Assembly (NCBI RefSeq): GCF_001905505.1
Contig: NZ_LIPG01000001.1
Span: 1,054,001-1,118,000 of the forward strand
Length of the DNA: 64,000 nucleotides
From: Streptomyces sp. CB02058
GTDB taxonomy: Bacteria; Actinomycetota; Actinomycetes; Streptomycetales; Streptomycetaceae
Reading direction: 5' to 3'
Shown here piece after piece: positions 56,321 through 63,697 of this stretch. Position 1 is the stretch's first letter; every line of letters starts with the position of its first letter. Below the pieces are notes generated by a model. It had not been told where the DNA came from. It searched no databases and worked only from the letters and a program-made list of their open reading frames with translations. The position numbers and the translations under genes are program-made.

Positions 56321-56441
56321 GTGCCGAATGCCGCGACTGGCGCGCACCCCGCGGGGTGCTCCGTGGAACCGACCACGAGGGAGCGGCACACTCCGGGCAC
56401 GCCCGGGGCGTCATCGCCGGAGGGCCGTCCGCCTGGGCATT
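56321..56441 (+). promoter_or_regulatory. ZTP (pfl) riboswitch upstream of glyA
   Basis: The segment matches the pfl motif by its conserved pieces: GCGACTGGCG (56333-56342), ACCACGAGGGAGCGGC (56372-56387) and CCGCCTGGGCA (56429-56439). A perfect pairing GTGCCG (56321-56326) with CGGCAC (56384-56389) closes the first domain, and CCGCC..GGGC supplies the pseudoknot. It binds ZTP/ZMP, signals of 10-formyl-THF shortage, and typically turns on folate one-carbon genes such as glyA. The ribosome site at 56474 lies 33 nt further on. Confidence 0.88.
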
Positions 56442-56485
56442 CCGGGTCCATGTCGCCCCCGTGCGACCGACCCGGGAGGAACCCC

Positions 56486-57766
56486 GTGGCCGTACAGCCG
56501 TCCGATGCCCGCCGCCCCGCTCTGAAAGCCGCCGATCCGGAGCTCGCCGCTCTCGTGAACGCCGAGGAGCGGCTCCAGGCGGACACCCTGCGCCTGATCC
56601 CCAGCGAGAACTACGTCTCCGCCGCCGTGCTGGAGGCGTCCGGCACCGTTCTCCAGAACAAGTACTCCGAGGGCTACCCCGGAAAGCGCTACTACGAGGG
56701 CCAGCAGGTCATCGACCAGGTCGAGACGCTCGCCGTCGAGCGCGCGAAGGCGCTGTTCCGCATGGAACACGCCAATGTGCAGCCGTACTCGGGCTCCCCG
56801 GCCAACCTCGCCGTCTACATGGCGTTCCTGGAGCCCGGCGACACCGTGCTCGGGATGTCCCTGCCGATGGGCGGCCACCTGACGCACGGCTGGGGTGTCT
56901 CGGCGACGGGCAGCTGGTTCCGGGGCGTGCGGTACGGGGTGCGCCGGGACACGGGGCGCATCGACCTGGACGAGGTGCGCGACCTGGCGCGCGCCGAGCG
57001 CCCCAAGCTGATCTTCTGCGGCGGTACGGCCGTGCCCCGCGTCATCGACTTCGCCGGGTTCGCCGAGATCGCCCGCGAGGTGGGCGCCGTGCTGGTCGCC
57101 GACGTCGCCCACATCGCGGGGCTGATCGCCGGTGGCGCGCACCCCTCGCCCGCCCCGTACGCCGACGTGGTGTCCACCACCACCCACAAGACCCTGCGCG
57201 GGCCGCGCGGGGCGATGCTCCTGACCACGGCCGAGCACGCCAGGGCGGTGGACCGGGCCGTGTTCCCCGGGCTCCAGGGCGGCCCGCACAACCAGACGAC
57301 GGCCGCCATCGCGGTCGCGCTGAAGGAGGCGGCGGGGGAGGACTTCGCGGCGTACGCCCACCAGGTCGTCGCCAACGCCCGTGCGCTGGGCGAGGAACTG
57401 GCGGCACGCGGCTTCGACCTCGTGTCCGGCGGCACGGACAACCACCTGCTGCTGGCCGACCTCACGGGCAAGGGCGTCTCCGGGAAGATCGCCGCCAAGG
57501 CGCTCGACCGGGCCGGGATCGTCGTCAACTACAACACCGTTCCCTACGACCCCCGTAAGCCCTTCGACCCGTCCGGCATCCGCATCGGCACCCCCGCCCT
57601 GACGTCCCGGGGCATCCCCGTCTCCGAGATGGGCGCGGTCGCACAGTGGATCGATCTTGTGGTCGATGCCGCTCGTACAGGTGACGAAGCGACCGTTTCC
57701 AAGGTCCGCGACGAAGTCAGGACGATGATGGACGCCTATCCGGCGCCGGGTCTCCCCCTCGTCTGA
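56486..57766 (+). CDS. glyA: Serine hydroxymethyltransferase
   Basis: Converts serine and THF to glycine and methylene-THF (PLP enzyme). The 426-residue length is normal. PLP Lys235 lies in STTTHKTLRGPRG; LRLIPSENYVS at the N-terminus and GKRYYEGQQVID are family signatures. GTG 56486 follows GGGAGGA at 5-6 nt. An upstream in-frame extension to 56243 would run through the riboswitch and is rejected. A hairpin terminator follows the stop. Confidence 0.95.
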   Translation: MAVQPSDARRPALKAADPELAALVNAEERLQADTLRLIPSENYVSAAVLEASGTVLQNKYSEGYPGKRYYEGQQVIDQVETLAVERAKALFRMEHANVQPYSGSPANLAVYMAFLEPGDTVLGMSLPMGGHLTHGWGVSATGSWFRGVRYGVRRDTGRIDLDEVRDLARAERPKLIFCGGTAVPRVIDFAGFAEIAREVGAVLVADVAHIAGLIAGGAHPSPAPYADVVSTTTHKTLRGPRGAMLLTTAEHARAVDRAVFPGLQGGPHNQTTAAIAVALKEAAGEDFAAYAHQVVANARALGEELAARGFDLVSGGTDNHLLLADLTGKGVSGKIAAKALDRAGIVVNYNTVPYDPRKPFDPSGIRIGTPALTSRGIPVSEMGAVAQWIDLVVDAARTGDEATVSKVRDEVRTMMDAYPAPGLPLV

Positions 57767-57788
57767 CGGAGCGCGTCCGACGGGGGCG

Positions 57789-57833
57789 CCGGAGCAGTCC
57801 GGTCCGGGGCACACCGGGCCCGGACTGCTCCGG
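57789..57833 (+). terminator. Terminator after glyA
   Basis: A perfect 14-bp stem (CCGGAGCAGTCCGG at 57789-57802 with 57820-57833), extended inward by a second short stem, lies 22 bp after the glyA stop. Confidence 0.8.
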
Positions 57834-57941
57834 AACGCCGGGTTCCCGATTCCACGCGCCCGCTCTGCGCCCTGTGCGGCGGCCGGACCGCCGTACAGGC
57901 TGGGGGAGACGGACGCCGGAGCTGTGAACAGAGGGGGCACG

Positions 57942-59210
57942 ATGCAGGATCTCAAGGTCACGTCATGGCAGCTCTTCGGGCACGACCGGCTCTATGTGAA
58001 CCTGCCGGACGGCACCGCGATCGGATGGGCGGACCGGGGCAGCGGCACGATCACGGTGCTGCACCCGCGCTACCGCGACGCCGTGACCGACGCGCTGGCG
58101 CGCCAGGTTCCGGACCTGCCGGCGCTCGTGGGCGAGGATGCGCCGCCCGTGCCGCAGGCGCCGCGCACCCCGCCGTCGGCCCCGAGGATTCCGCCGCTGA
58201 GGGGGATGCGGAAGCGGGGCGCCCTCGTGGACAAGGTGCCGACGCAGAAGCCGCCGCCCGCGGCGGAGGCGATGCCGGCGCAGGCCCCGGTGGGGGAGGC
58301 GCCGGAGGCCGAGGTGGTGCCTTCGGGTGAGGCGCCGGAGGCAGAGGCGGCACCGGTGGAGGAGGCGGCACCGGTGGTGGCGGCGGTGGGGGAGACCGCC
58401 CCCGGGCACACGGCTGGGGAGACCGCCCCCCGGCACACGGCTGTCCTTTCAGCTGTCCCCGAGCCCACGGCTGCTCCTGTGCCCGAGCCCGCGGCCGGGC
58501 ACACTCCCGCACCCGCCTCCGCTCCCGCTCCCGCCTCCGAGCCAGGGACGCCGTCCACCGGCTCCCGCAGGCCGCCCGTCCTGCCCGCGCTGACACCCGG
58601 GAGCGACCTCGCGACGCGCCGGCCGGGCGCCGCGCTGCGCGAGCAGCTCGGCGAGTCCGCGACCGGGGCGCTCGTACGGGCTGCCACCGGAGCCCTCCGG
58701 CGGCACAAGGACGGGGACCCGCGCAGGGGAGCCCTGGCGGGGGAGCGGCGGGTGGGTGCCGAGCTCAAGCGGCTCACCCGGCACGGCTGGCGGGTCCTGC
58801 ACTCCGTGCCCCTGCCGGACGGCACCGAGATCGGGCATCTGCTCATCGGGCCCGGCGGGGTGTTCGCCGTCAGCACCGAACACCACCCCGGGGCGTCGGT
58901 ACGGATCGCCGACGGCACCCTGCGGACCGGCGACGGCCCCCCGCAGCCGTACGAGCTCGACGACCGGCCGGGGACGCGGTGGGCGCGGACCGTGCTGGAG
59001 ACGCACTGCGCCTTCGACGTCCCCGTCCGGACCGTGCTGGTCTTCACCGGAGTCACCGAGCTGGAGGTCGTCATGACCCCGGCGGACGTCCGCGTCCTCC
59101 GCGAACGCCAGCTGTCCGCCCTCGCCCCGCTGACCGGCGTACTCACCCCCACCCAGGTGGAACGGGTCTACGACGTCGCGCGGAACAGGGAGGCATGGCC
59201 GGGGGCATGA
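57942..59210 (+). CDS. NERD-like protein with apparently lost nuclease residues
   Basis: A 422-residue protein: a short N-terminal beta segment (VTSWQLFGHDRLYVNLPDG), a long Pro/Ala/Glu-rich repetitive linker (about residues 60-210) and a C-terminal NERD-like domain (GERRVGAELKRLTRHGWRVLHSVPLPDGTEIGHLLIGPGGVFAVS). NERD nucleases carry D..E-x-K around IDHLxIGPGGVFxIETK; here the positions read EIGH and STEHH, so catalysis is probably lost. ATG 57942 follows GAGGGGG; GTG 57924 is an alternative. Confidence 0.75.
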   Translation: MQDLKVTSWQLFGHDRLYVNLPDGTAIGWADRGSGTITVLHPRYRDAVTDALARQVPDLPALVGEDAPPVPQAPRTPPSAPRIPPLRGMRKRGALVDKVPTQKPPPAAEAMPAQAPVGEAPEAEVVPSGEAPEAEAAPVEEAAPVVAAVGETAPGHTAGETAPRHTAVLSAVPEPTAAPVPEPAAGHTPAPASAPAPASEPGTPSTGSRRPPVLPALTPGSDLATRRPGAALREQLGESATGALVRAATGALRRHKDGDPRRGALAGERRVGAELKRLTRHGWRVLHSVPLPDGTEIGHLLIGPGGVFAVSTEHHPGASVRIADGTLRTGDGPPQPYELDDRPGTRWARTVLETHCAFDVPVRTVLVFTGVTELEVVMTPADVRVLRERQLSALAPLTGVLTPTQVERVYDVARNREAWPGA

Positions 59211-59292
59211 TCCCGGGAAGCGGCCGGTAGATTTCCCGGTGCTGCCGCAGGGCCGACGCCGTGCCGTCGCCGCCGCCGAAGGGGAAGACGCC

Positions 59293-60252
59293 ATGAAACT
59301 CCGCTGTGCCGTGCTCGACGACTACCAGTCCGTGGCCCTCACCGCCGCCGACTGGTCGCCGGTCGCCGACGACGTCGAGGTGGTCTCCTTCGCCGGTCAT
59401 TGCGCCACGGAGGACGAACTGGCCGCGCGGCTGGCGGAGTTCGACATCGTCGTCACGCTCAGGGAGCGAGTGCCGTTCCCGGCGACGCTGATCGACCGGC
59501 TGCCGCGCCTGCGGCTGATCGTCGCCTCCGGCATGCGCAACACGTCCATCGACTACGCCGCCGCCGAACGCCGGGGGATCACCGTCTGCGGCACCGCGAG
59601 CACGGCCACCCCACCCGTCGAGCTCACTTGGGCCCTGCTCCTCGGACTGGCGCGCGGGATCGTGACCGAGGCCAACGCACTGCGGGACGGCGGCCCCTGG
59701 CAGTCCACCGTCGGCGCCGACCTGCACGGGCGCAGGCTCGGCGTCCTCGGGCTGGGCAAGATCGGCACCAGGGTCGCCGCGGTCGGCCGCGCCTTCGGCA
59801 TGGATGTCGTGGCCTGGAGCCGGAACCTCACCCCGGAGCGCGCCGAGGAAGCCGGGGTGGCCTTCGCCGCGTCCAAGGAAGAGCTGCTGGAGACCAGCGA
59901 CTTCGTCTCCGTACACCTGGTGCTGAGCGAGCGTACGCGTGGCCTGCTGGGGGCCCGGGAGCTCGGGCTGATGCGGCCGGGCAGCTTTCTGGTCAACACC
60001 TCGCGGGCCGCGATCGTCGACCAGGACGCGCTGCTCGACGTCCTGCGCAGGGGAGCCATCGCGGGTGCGGGCGTCGACGTGTTCGACGTCGAACCCCTCC
60101 CCGCCGGCCACCCGATGCGCACCGCACCGCGCCTGCTGGCCACACCGCACCTGGGCTATGTCTCGCAGGCCAACTACGCGGCGTACTACGGCGACGCCGT
60201 CGAGGACATCCGCGCCCATCTCGACGGGAAGCCGGTCCGGCTGCTGGGCTGA
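59293..60252 (+). CDS. D-isomer 2-hydroxyacid dehydrogenase
   Basis: A 319-residue NAD-dependent dehydrogenase of the D-3-phosphoglycerate/glycerate type. Coenzyme motif GLGKIGTRVA (about residues 152-161); catalytic Arg in NTSRAAIVD, Glu in VFDVEPLP and His in ATPHLGYVS. No ACT domain, so the substrate is likely a small 2-keto acid such as hydroxypyruvate or glyoxylate. ATG 59293 begins right at the fold. Its setting after glyA would fit serine/glycine metabolism, but that is inference. Confidence 0.9.
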   Translation: MKLRCAVLDDYQSVALTAADWSPVADDVEVVSFAGHCATEDELAARLAEFDIVVTLRERVPFPATLIDRLPRLRLIVASGMRNTSIDYAAAERRGITVCGTASTATPPVELTWALLLGLARGIVTEANALRDGGPWQSTVGADLHGRRLGVLGLGKIGTRVAAVGRAFGMDVVAWSRNLTPERAEEAGVAFAASKEELLETSDFVSVHLVLSERTRGLLGARELGLMRPGSFLVNTSRAAIVDQDALLDVLRRGAIAGAGVDVFDVEPLPAGHPMRTAPRLLATPHLGYVSQANYAAYYGDAVEDIRAHLDGKPVRLLG

Positions 60253-60353
60253 GGCGGAGGCGTCGCAGGGGCCGGGTTCACCGGCGGCCGGGCGCAGGCC
60301 GAAGTAGCCTGGGCGCGGGGGCACTTCGGCTCTCCGGACAGGGAGGGCGCCGC

Positions 60354-61088
60354 GTGAGCCTGCTCGACGACGAGACGGCGGCAGGCATGGTCCCGATACC
60401 GGCCGGCACCGTCGACCTCCGCGACGACCGCCGCGGAGAACAGTGGCAGGAGACCGTCGGGCCCTTCCGGCTCGCCCGTCTCCCCGTCACCCTCGGCCAG
60501 TACTGGGCCCTCACGGACACGACTCCCGATCCCGCCGTGTCCCACGCCCTGCCGGTGACGAGCATCAGCTGGCTCGACGCCGTCGACCTGTGCAACCGCT
60601 TCTCGGCCCGCGTCGGACTGGACCCGGTCTACTCCCGCGCGGAGGGGAGCGGCGAGGTCGTCCGCGACCCGGCCGCCGACGGCTACCGCCTGCCCACGGA
60701 GGCGGAGTGGCAGTACGCGTGCAAGGCGGGCACCACCGGCTACCGCTACGGCGAACTCGACAGCATCGCCTGGTACGAGGGCAACTCGGACGGCAGGCTC
60801 CACGACGTCGGCGGCAGGCGCCCGAACGCCTGGGGTCTGTACGACATGCTGGGCAACGTCTGGGAGTGGTGCTGGGACCTCTACGACGAGGAGGTCTACG
60901 GCGCCTACCGCACCTTCCGCGGCGGTGGCTGGGCCGAGGCGGAGCGCGGCTGTGGCGCCACGGTGCGCCGCCGCAGCCACCCCACGTTCGCGATCGACGA
61001 CCTCGGATTCCGGATGGCCCGCGGGCGCACGAGCGCGCCCGACGGAAAATCGCGCGACCGATCGAAAACGGGTGCGGTACCTTCCTGA
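60354..61088 (+). CDS. Formylglycine-generating-enzyme-like (SUMF1 fold) protein
   Basis: A 244-residue protein of the FGE/SUMF1 fold: YRLPTEAEWQYACKAGTTGYRYGE, NAWGLYDMLGNVWEWCWD and RTFRGGGWAEAERGCGATVRRR, ending GFRMARG. True FGE uses two active-site cysteines near the end; only one (RGCG) is seen here, so sulfatase maturation is doubtful, and oxidase or binding roles of other fold members are possible. GTG 60354 has GGGAGGG 7 nt upstream. The next gene follows after 18 bp. Confidence 0.85.
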   Translation: MSLLDDETAAGMVPIPAGTVDLRDDRRGEQWQETVGPFRLARLPVTLGQYWALTDTTPDPAVSHALPVTSISWLDAVDLCNRFSARVGLDPVYSRAEGSGEVVRDPAADGYRLPTEAEWQYACKAGTTGYRYGELDSIAWYEGNSDGRLHDVGGRRPNAWGLYDMLGNVWEWCWDLYDEEVYGAYRTFRGGGWAEAERGCGATVRRRSHPTFAIDDLGFRMARGRTSAPDGKSRDRSKTGAVPS

Positions 61089-61106
61089 TCACTCGAAGGG
61101 GGCGAA

Positions 61107-61838
61107 GTGACGAAGCTCAACCAGATCATCGCCGTGGAGAAGGGTGTCAAGAGCAAGTCGCTCCAGGACATCACCGCGGCCCACCACAAGGTGCAGAAGC
61201 CGGCGCTGCTGGCAGGCATCTCGCGTACGTACCAGCCGAAGGACGAGGAGGGCGAGCAGCTTCCGCCCGAGTCCGCGCGGGTACAGGTCAAGGCCGAGGA
61301 GGCGCTGCGTGAGATGTCCGCGTCGCTGACCCGGCTGTTCGACGTGACCGCGACGAAGGACTGGGCGAACTGCTCGGCCCGCGCCGACGTCGTCGTCGAC
61401 GGACGCACCGTCGTCGCCGAAGTCCCGGTCAGCTACCTGCTCTTCCTGGAGAAGCAGCTCACCGACCTGCACACCTTCGTGAAGAAGCTTCCGGTCCTGG
61501 ACGCCTCGGAGTCCTGGTCGCTGGACCCGTCGACGGACTGGTGGAAGACGGACCCGGTCCGCACCATCCGCACGAAGAAGGTCCCCCGCAACCACGTCAA
61601 GGCCGAGGCGACGGAGAAGCACCCGGCCCAGGTCGACGTGTACTACGAGGACGTGCCGATCGGGTACTGGACGACCGTGAAGTTCTCCGGAGCGCTTCCG
61701 GCGCGCCGGGTGAACGAACTGCTGGAGCGGGTCGAGAAGCTCCAGCACGCGGTGAAGTTCGCCCGCGAGGAGGCCAACGGCGCCGAGGTCACCGACCGGC
61801 GCGTCGGAGACGCGGTGTTCGGCTACCTGTTCGGCTAG
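61107..61838 (+). CDS. Conserved hypothetical protein (DUF7873-like)
   Basis: A 243-residue soluble protein starting MTKLNQIIAVEKGVKSKSLQDITAAHHKVQKPALLAGISRTYQP. It resembles Streptomyces proteins I recall as DUF7873; no function is known. The segment LFDVTATKDWANCSARADVVVDGRTVVAEVPVSYLLFLEKQL near residues 75-115 is the most distinctive. GTG 61107 follows GAAGGGGGCG. It is probably co-transcribed with the FGE-like gene. A hairpin at 61881 separates it from the tRNA-like locus. Confidence 0.7.
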   Translation: MTKLNQIIAVEKGVKSKSLQDITAAHHKVQKPALLAGISRTYQPKDEEGEQLPPESARVQVKAEEALREMSASLTRLFDVTATKDWANCSARADVVVDGRTVVAEVPVSYLLFLEKQLTDLHTFVKKLPVLDASESWSLDPSTDWWKTDPVRTIRTKKVPRNHVKAEATEKHPAQVDVYYEDVPIGYWTTVKFSGALPARRVNELLERVEKLQHAVKFAREEANGAEVTDRRVGDAVFGYLFG

Positions 61839-61880
61839 GGTCGGACGCGGATCGGACACGAGGCGGCACACCCCGAGAAC

Positions 61881-61905
61881 GCCCCCGCGCCAATGCCGTG
61901 GGGGC
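61881..61905 (+). terminator. Terminator after the DUF7873-like gene
   Basis: GCCCCC (61881-61886) and GGGGGC (61900-61905) form a stem with a 13-nt loop, 42 bp after the stop and ahead of the structured RNA locus. Confidence 0.55.
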
Positions 61906-61984
61906 TGCGCACCCTGCACGAGTCGGAATTGAGGTCCGTCCCGTGTGACGAGCGCAAGCTGAAACTGAACGTTCAGCCTGAAGA

Positions 61985-62061
61985 CGCGGTAACGGTGGAG
62001 GTTCGAGTCCTCCCCCCGGCACCACCTGCCGGGGTGGCCCAACATGGCAGAGGCAGCCGCG
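61985..62061 (+). tRNA. Permuted tRNA-like module 1 (Leu-like acceptor and D-arm)
   Basis: The 3' half comes first: variable AACGGT, T-arm GGAGG-TTCGAGT-CCTCC (61997-62013), acceptor CCCCGGC, discriminator A and encoded CCA (62014-62024). After only CCT the 5' half follows: acceptor GCCGGGG (62028-62034), TG, D-arm GCC..GG..GGC (62037-62054). The 7-bp acceptor is perfect. U8-A14, A15-U48, G18G19 and the T-loop consensus are kept. The anticodon helix pairs GCCGCG (62056-62061) with CGCGGT (61985-61990). D-arm style and discriminator A suggest tRNA-Leu ancestry; a canonical anticodon loop is not seen. Confidence 0.7.
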
Positions 62062-62131
62062 ATCAATCTCAGACTCTCGCTCCAGCTTCAGTATCGCCGC
62101 CGATTGCCAGATCGACCGAGTGCGGACGAAC

Positions 62132-62205
62132 ACCGTTGAATGCTGGTTCGAATCCGGCCTGCGCCTCTGCCGCGGCGCGGTAGTTCAAAGGAAGAACGCG
62201 ACGGT
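62132..62205 (+). tRNA. Permuted tRNA-like module 2 (Gly-like acceptor and D-arm)
   Basis: Again 3' half first: T-arm GCTGG-TTCGAAT-CCGGC (62142-62158), acceptor CTGCGCC (62159-62165) and discriminator T. After 8 nt the 5' half begins: GGCGCGG (62174-62180), TA, D-arm GTTC-AAAGGAA-GAAC (62183-62197). The acceptor pairs over 7 bp with one G-U. U8-A14, A15-U48, G18G19 and T-loop residues are kept. The anticodon helix is CGACGGT (62199-62205) with ACCGTTG (62132-62138). D-arm and U discriminator resemble tRNA-Gly. CCA is not encoded; no canonical anticodon. Confidence 0.68.
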
Positions 62206-62264
62206 ATGACGACTGATCCGCACTCTTAAACGGCGCTGGCAAGCGCAATTGGGTGGCAACCCCA

Positions 62265-62298
62265 GGGGCCCGGGAGCTGGATACGACTCCCGGGCCCC
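62265..62298 (+). terminator. Terminator of the tRNA-like locus
   Basis: A perfect 12-bp stem (GGGGCCCGGGAG 62265-62276 with CTCCCGGGCCCC 62287-62298) and 10-nt loop closes the structured RNA locus. Confidence 0.8.
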
Positions 62299-62463
62299 GC
62301 CACGTCCGGAGCGGTGGCCGTCCGAGGCGCGTCGAGACCGTCCTCGTGGGCCACCGCCGCCTTTCGCGTCCACCAACCCCGAGGTTCCTCCCGCGCTTCA
62401 ACCCCGCGCGTGGAATGACCGGTTGGAGGGATGCGGGTCACCTGTCCGGAGTACGTTCGCGGC

Positions 62464-63336
62464 ATGGCTACCAACAAGCTGATCGAAAACCCGGGGGCGA
62501 GCTTCGCCACGCTTCTCCTCCGCTCCGCACGCCTTCCCGGTGTGCGCGTCGAGCGGGAGGCATACCTCCGGACCGCGCTGGCCCGCCACTGCTCGGAGTA
62601 CGAGGTCGCCATGGCGGTGGCCGGGACTCCGGCGGCGGCCGGCATCTCTCTCGACGTGCTGAACAGGCTGGCCGATGAATCCATCCGCTACGAGACGGCC
62701 AAGGTCAGCGCCCTCTCGGCAGCTGCCGGCCTGCCCGGAGCGCTGGCCGCGGTGGCGACGGTGCCTGCCGACCTCGCCCAGTACATCGGTCACATGCTGC
62801 GTATCGCGCAGAAGCTCGCCTACCTCTACAGCTGGCCCGATCTGTTCCCCGACGACGGCGACGTCGACGGGGAACAGATCGACGACGCCACCAGGAGCAT
62901 CCTCACCCTCTTCTTCGGGGTGATGTACGGAACCCATTCCGCCAACGTCGCCGTGGGGCAGGTGGCGAAGGCGATGTCCGAACAGGTCATCAAGAAGCTT
63001 CCTCAGAGGGCGCTGACCCAGGGAGTCGTCTATCCGATCGTGAAGAGGGTCGCCGCATCCCTCGGCGTGGAGATGACGAAGCAGACCTTCGCGAAGTCCG
63101 TCTCGAAGGCCATCCCCCTGGTCGGGGCCGCCGTGTCCGGCACGCTCACCTTCGCCACCTATCGCCCCATGGCGAAGCGGCTGAAGACGCACCTCGCCGG
63201 CCTGGAACTCGCCGAGCCCGCCCCTCACGTCATTCCGGGGGAGGTCGTGCAGGACCAGGACGCCGACTCCCCGGCCGCTGCGGAGGCGGACGTCCCGAAG
63301 CAGGGCCGCGACTGGCGCATCGTCAAGCGGAAGTAG
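62464..63336 (+). CDS. EcsC-like helical protein
   Basis: A 290-residue protein with amphipathic and hydrophobic helices (LSAAAGLPGALAAVATVPADLAQYIGHMLRIAQKLAYLYSWPDL; KAIPLVGAAVSGTLTFATYRPMAKRLKTHL), reminiscent of EcsC-domain proteins. Function not established. ATG 62464 (MATNKLIENPG) begins the conserved part; an earlier ATG at 62431 has no better signal. It starts 165 bp after the terminator of the tRNA-like locus. The C-terminal 50 residues are charged and probably disordered. Confidence 0.65.
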   Translation: MATNKLIENPGASFATLLLRSARLPGVRVEREAYLRTALARHCSEYEVAMAVAGTPAAAGISLDVLNRLADESIRYETAKVSALSAAAGLPGALAAVATVPADLAQYIGHMLRIAQKLAYLYSWPDLFPDDGDVDGEQIDDATRSILTLFFGVMYGTHSANVAVGQVAKAMSEQVIKKLPQRALTQGVVYPIVKRVAASLGVEMTKQTFAKSVSKAIPLVGAAVSGTLTFATYRPMAKRLKTHLAGLELAEPAPHVIPGEVVQDQDADSPAAAEADVPKQGRDWRIVKRK

Positions 63337-63697
63337 TCCCGCCCCCGCTCGCTGCCGAGCACCGTGCCACCCCTCCGCCGCCACGCTGTCCGCCGCGTCG
63401 GCGCTCGGCGCTCGGATCTCGACGTCCGAGTGCCGGCGTCCCGCCCGTGGAGACACCCGAGGGCGATGTGACGGAAGAGTCCGTACGAGACGTTCCCGCA
63501 CTCGTCGCCGGCCTCCGCAACCTGATGCGCACCTCCTGAACCGTCACGACCTGAACCCTTGGGACGCGTTGCCGTCCGCGGCGAGCGGCAGATGGCAGAG
63601 AGGCCACTTCCTGAGCGCCGCGCCCTGTGGCAGGGTTCCGGTGTCTGCGGACTGACCGTCAGTTCGTCCCGGGGAAGGCACGGAGGCCAGCATCCAC
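63337..63697. other. 361-bp gap without a supported gene
   Basis: No recognisable gene. A short open stretch from GTG 63447 to TGA 63539 (30 codons, ending GLRNLMRTS) has gene-like wording but no ribosome site and no recognised homology; it may be a remnant. The right end (CGGAGG near 63682) supplies the ribosome site and presumably promoter of the next gene. Confidence 0.5.

Larger units (their letters stand above)
61978..62298 (+). ncRNA. Structured RNA locus with two tandem circularly permuted tRNA-like modules
   Basis: A 321-nt stretch that folds as one consistent chain: outer helix 1 (CTGAAG 61978-61983 with CTTCAG 62086-62091) around tRNA-like module 1; linker; outer helix 2 (GAGTGCGGA 62118-62126 with TCCGCACTC 62217-62225) around module 2; two small hairpins with GGCA loops (62233-62246 and 62251-62262); and a 12-bp terminator. 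A further hairpin GCTGAA/TTCAGC (61958-61977) lies just upstream. No reading frame of gene character covers it. Function unknown; strand inferred from module and terminator direction. Confidence 0.7.

Noticed and set aside
56321..56441. Glycine riboswitch upstream of glyA
   Set aside because: The conserved blocks match the ZTP/pfl motif in order; glycine-riboswitch tandem architecture is absent.
56243..56485. N-terminal extension of GlyA
   Set aside because: It would translate through the ZTP riboswitch; SHMT homology starts after GTG 56486, which has a proper ribosome site.
62068..62074. CTCAGAC as a Leu (CAG) anticodon loop in module 1
   Set aside because: The flanking five bases on each side do not pair, so it is not a supported anticodon arm.
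62046..62171. One ordinary long tRNA using GGCAGAGGC (62046-62054) and GCCTCTGCC (62163-62171) as acceptor stem
   Set aside because: The pairing is perfect, but six extra bases would lie between T-stem and acceptor and the D-arm would be destroyed; the permuted reading has exact canonical spacing. It may be an alternative fold.
63447..63539. Possible 30-codon gene in the gap before the phosphatase gene
   Set aside because: No ribosome site, no homology recognised, very short.
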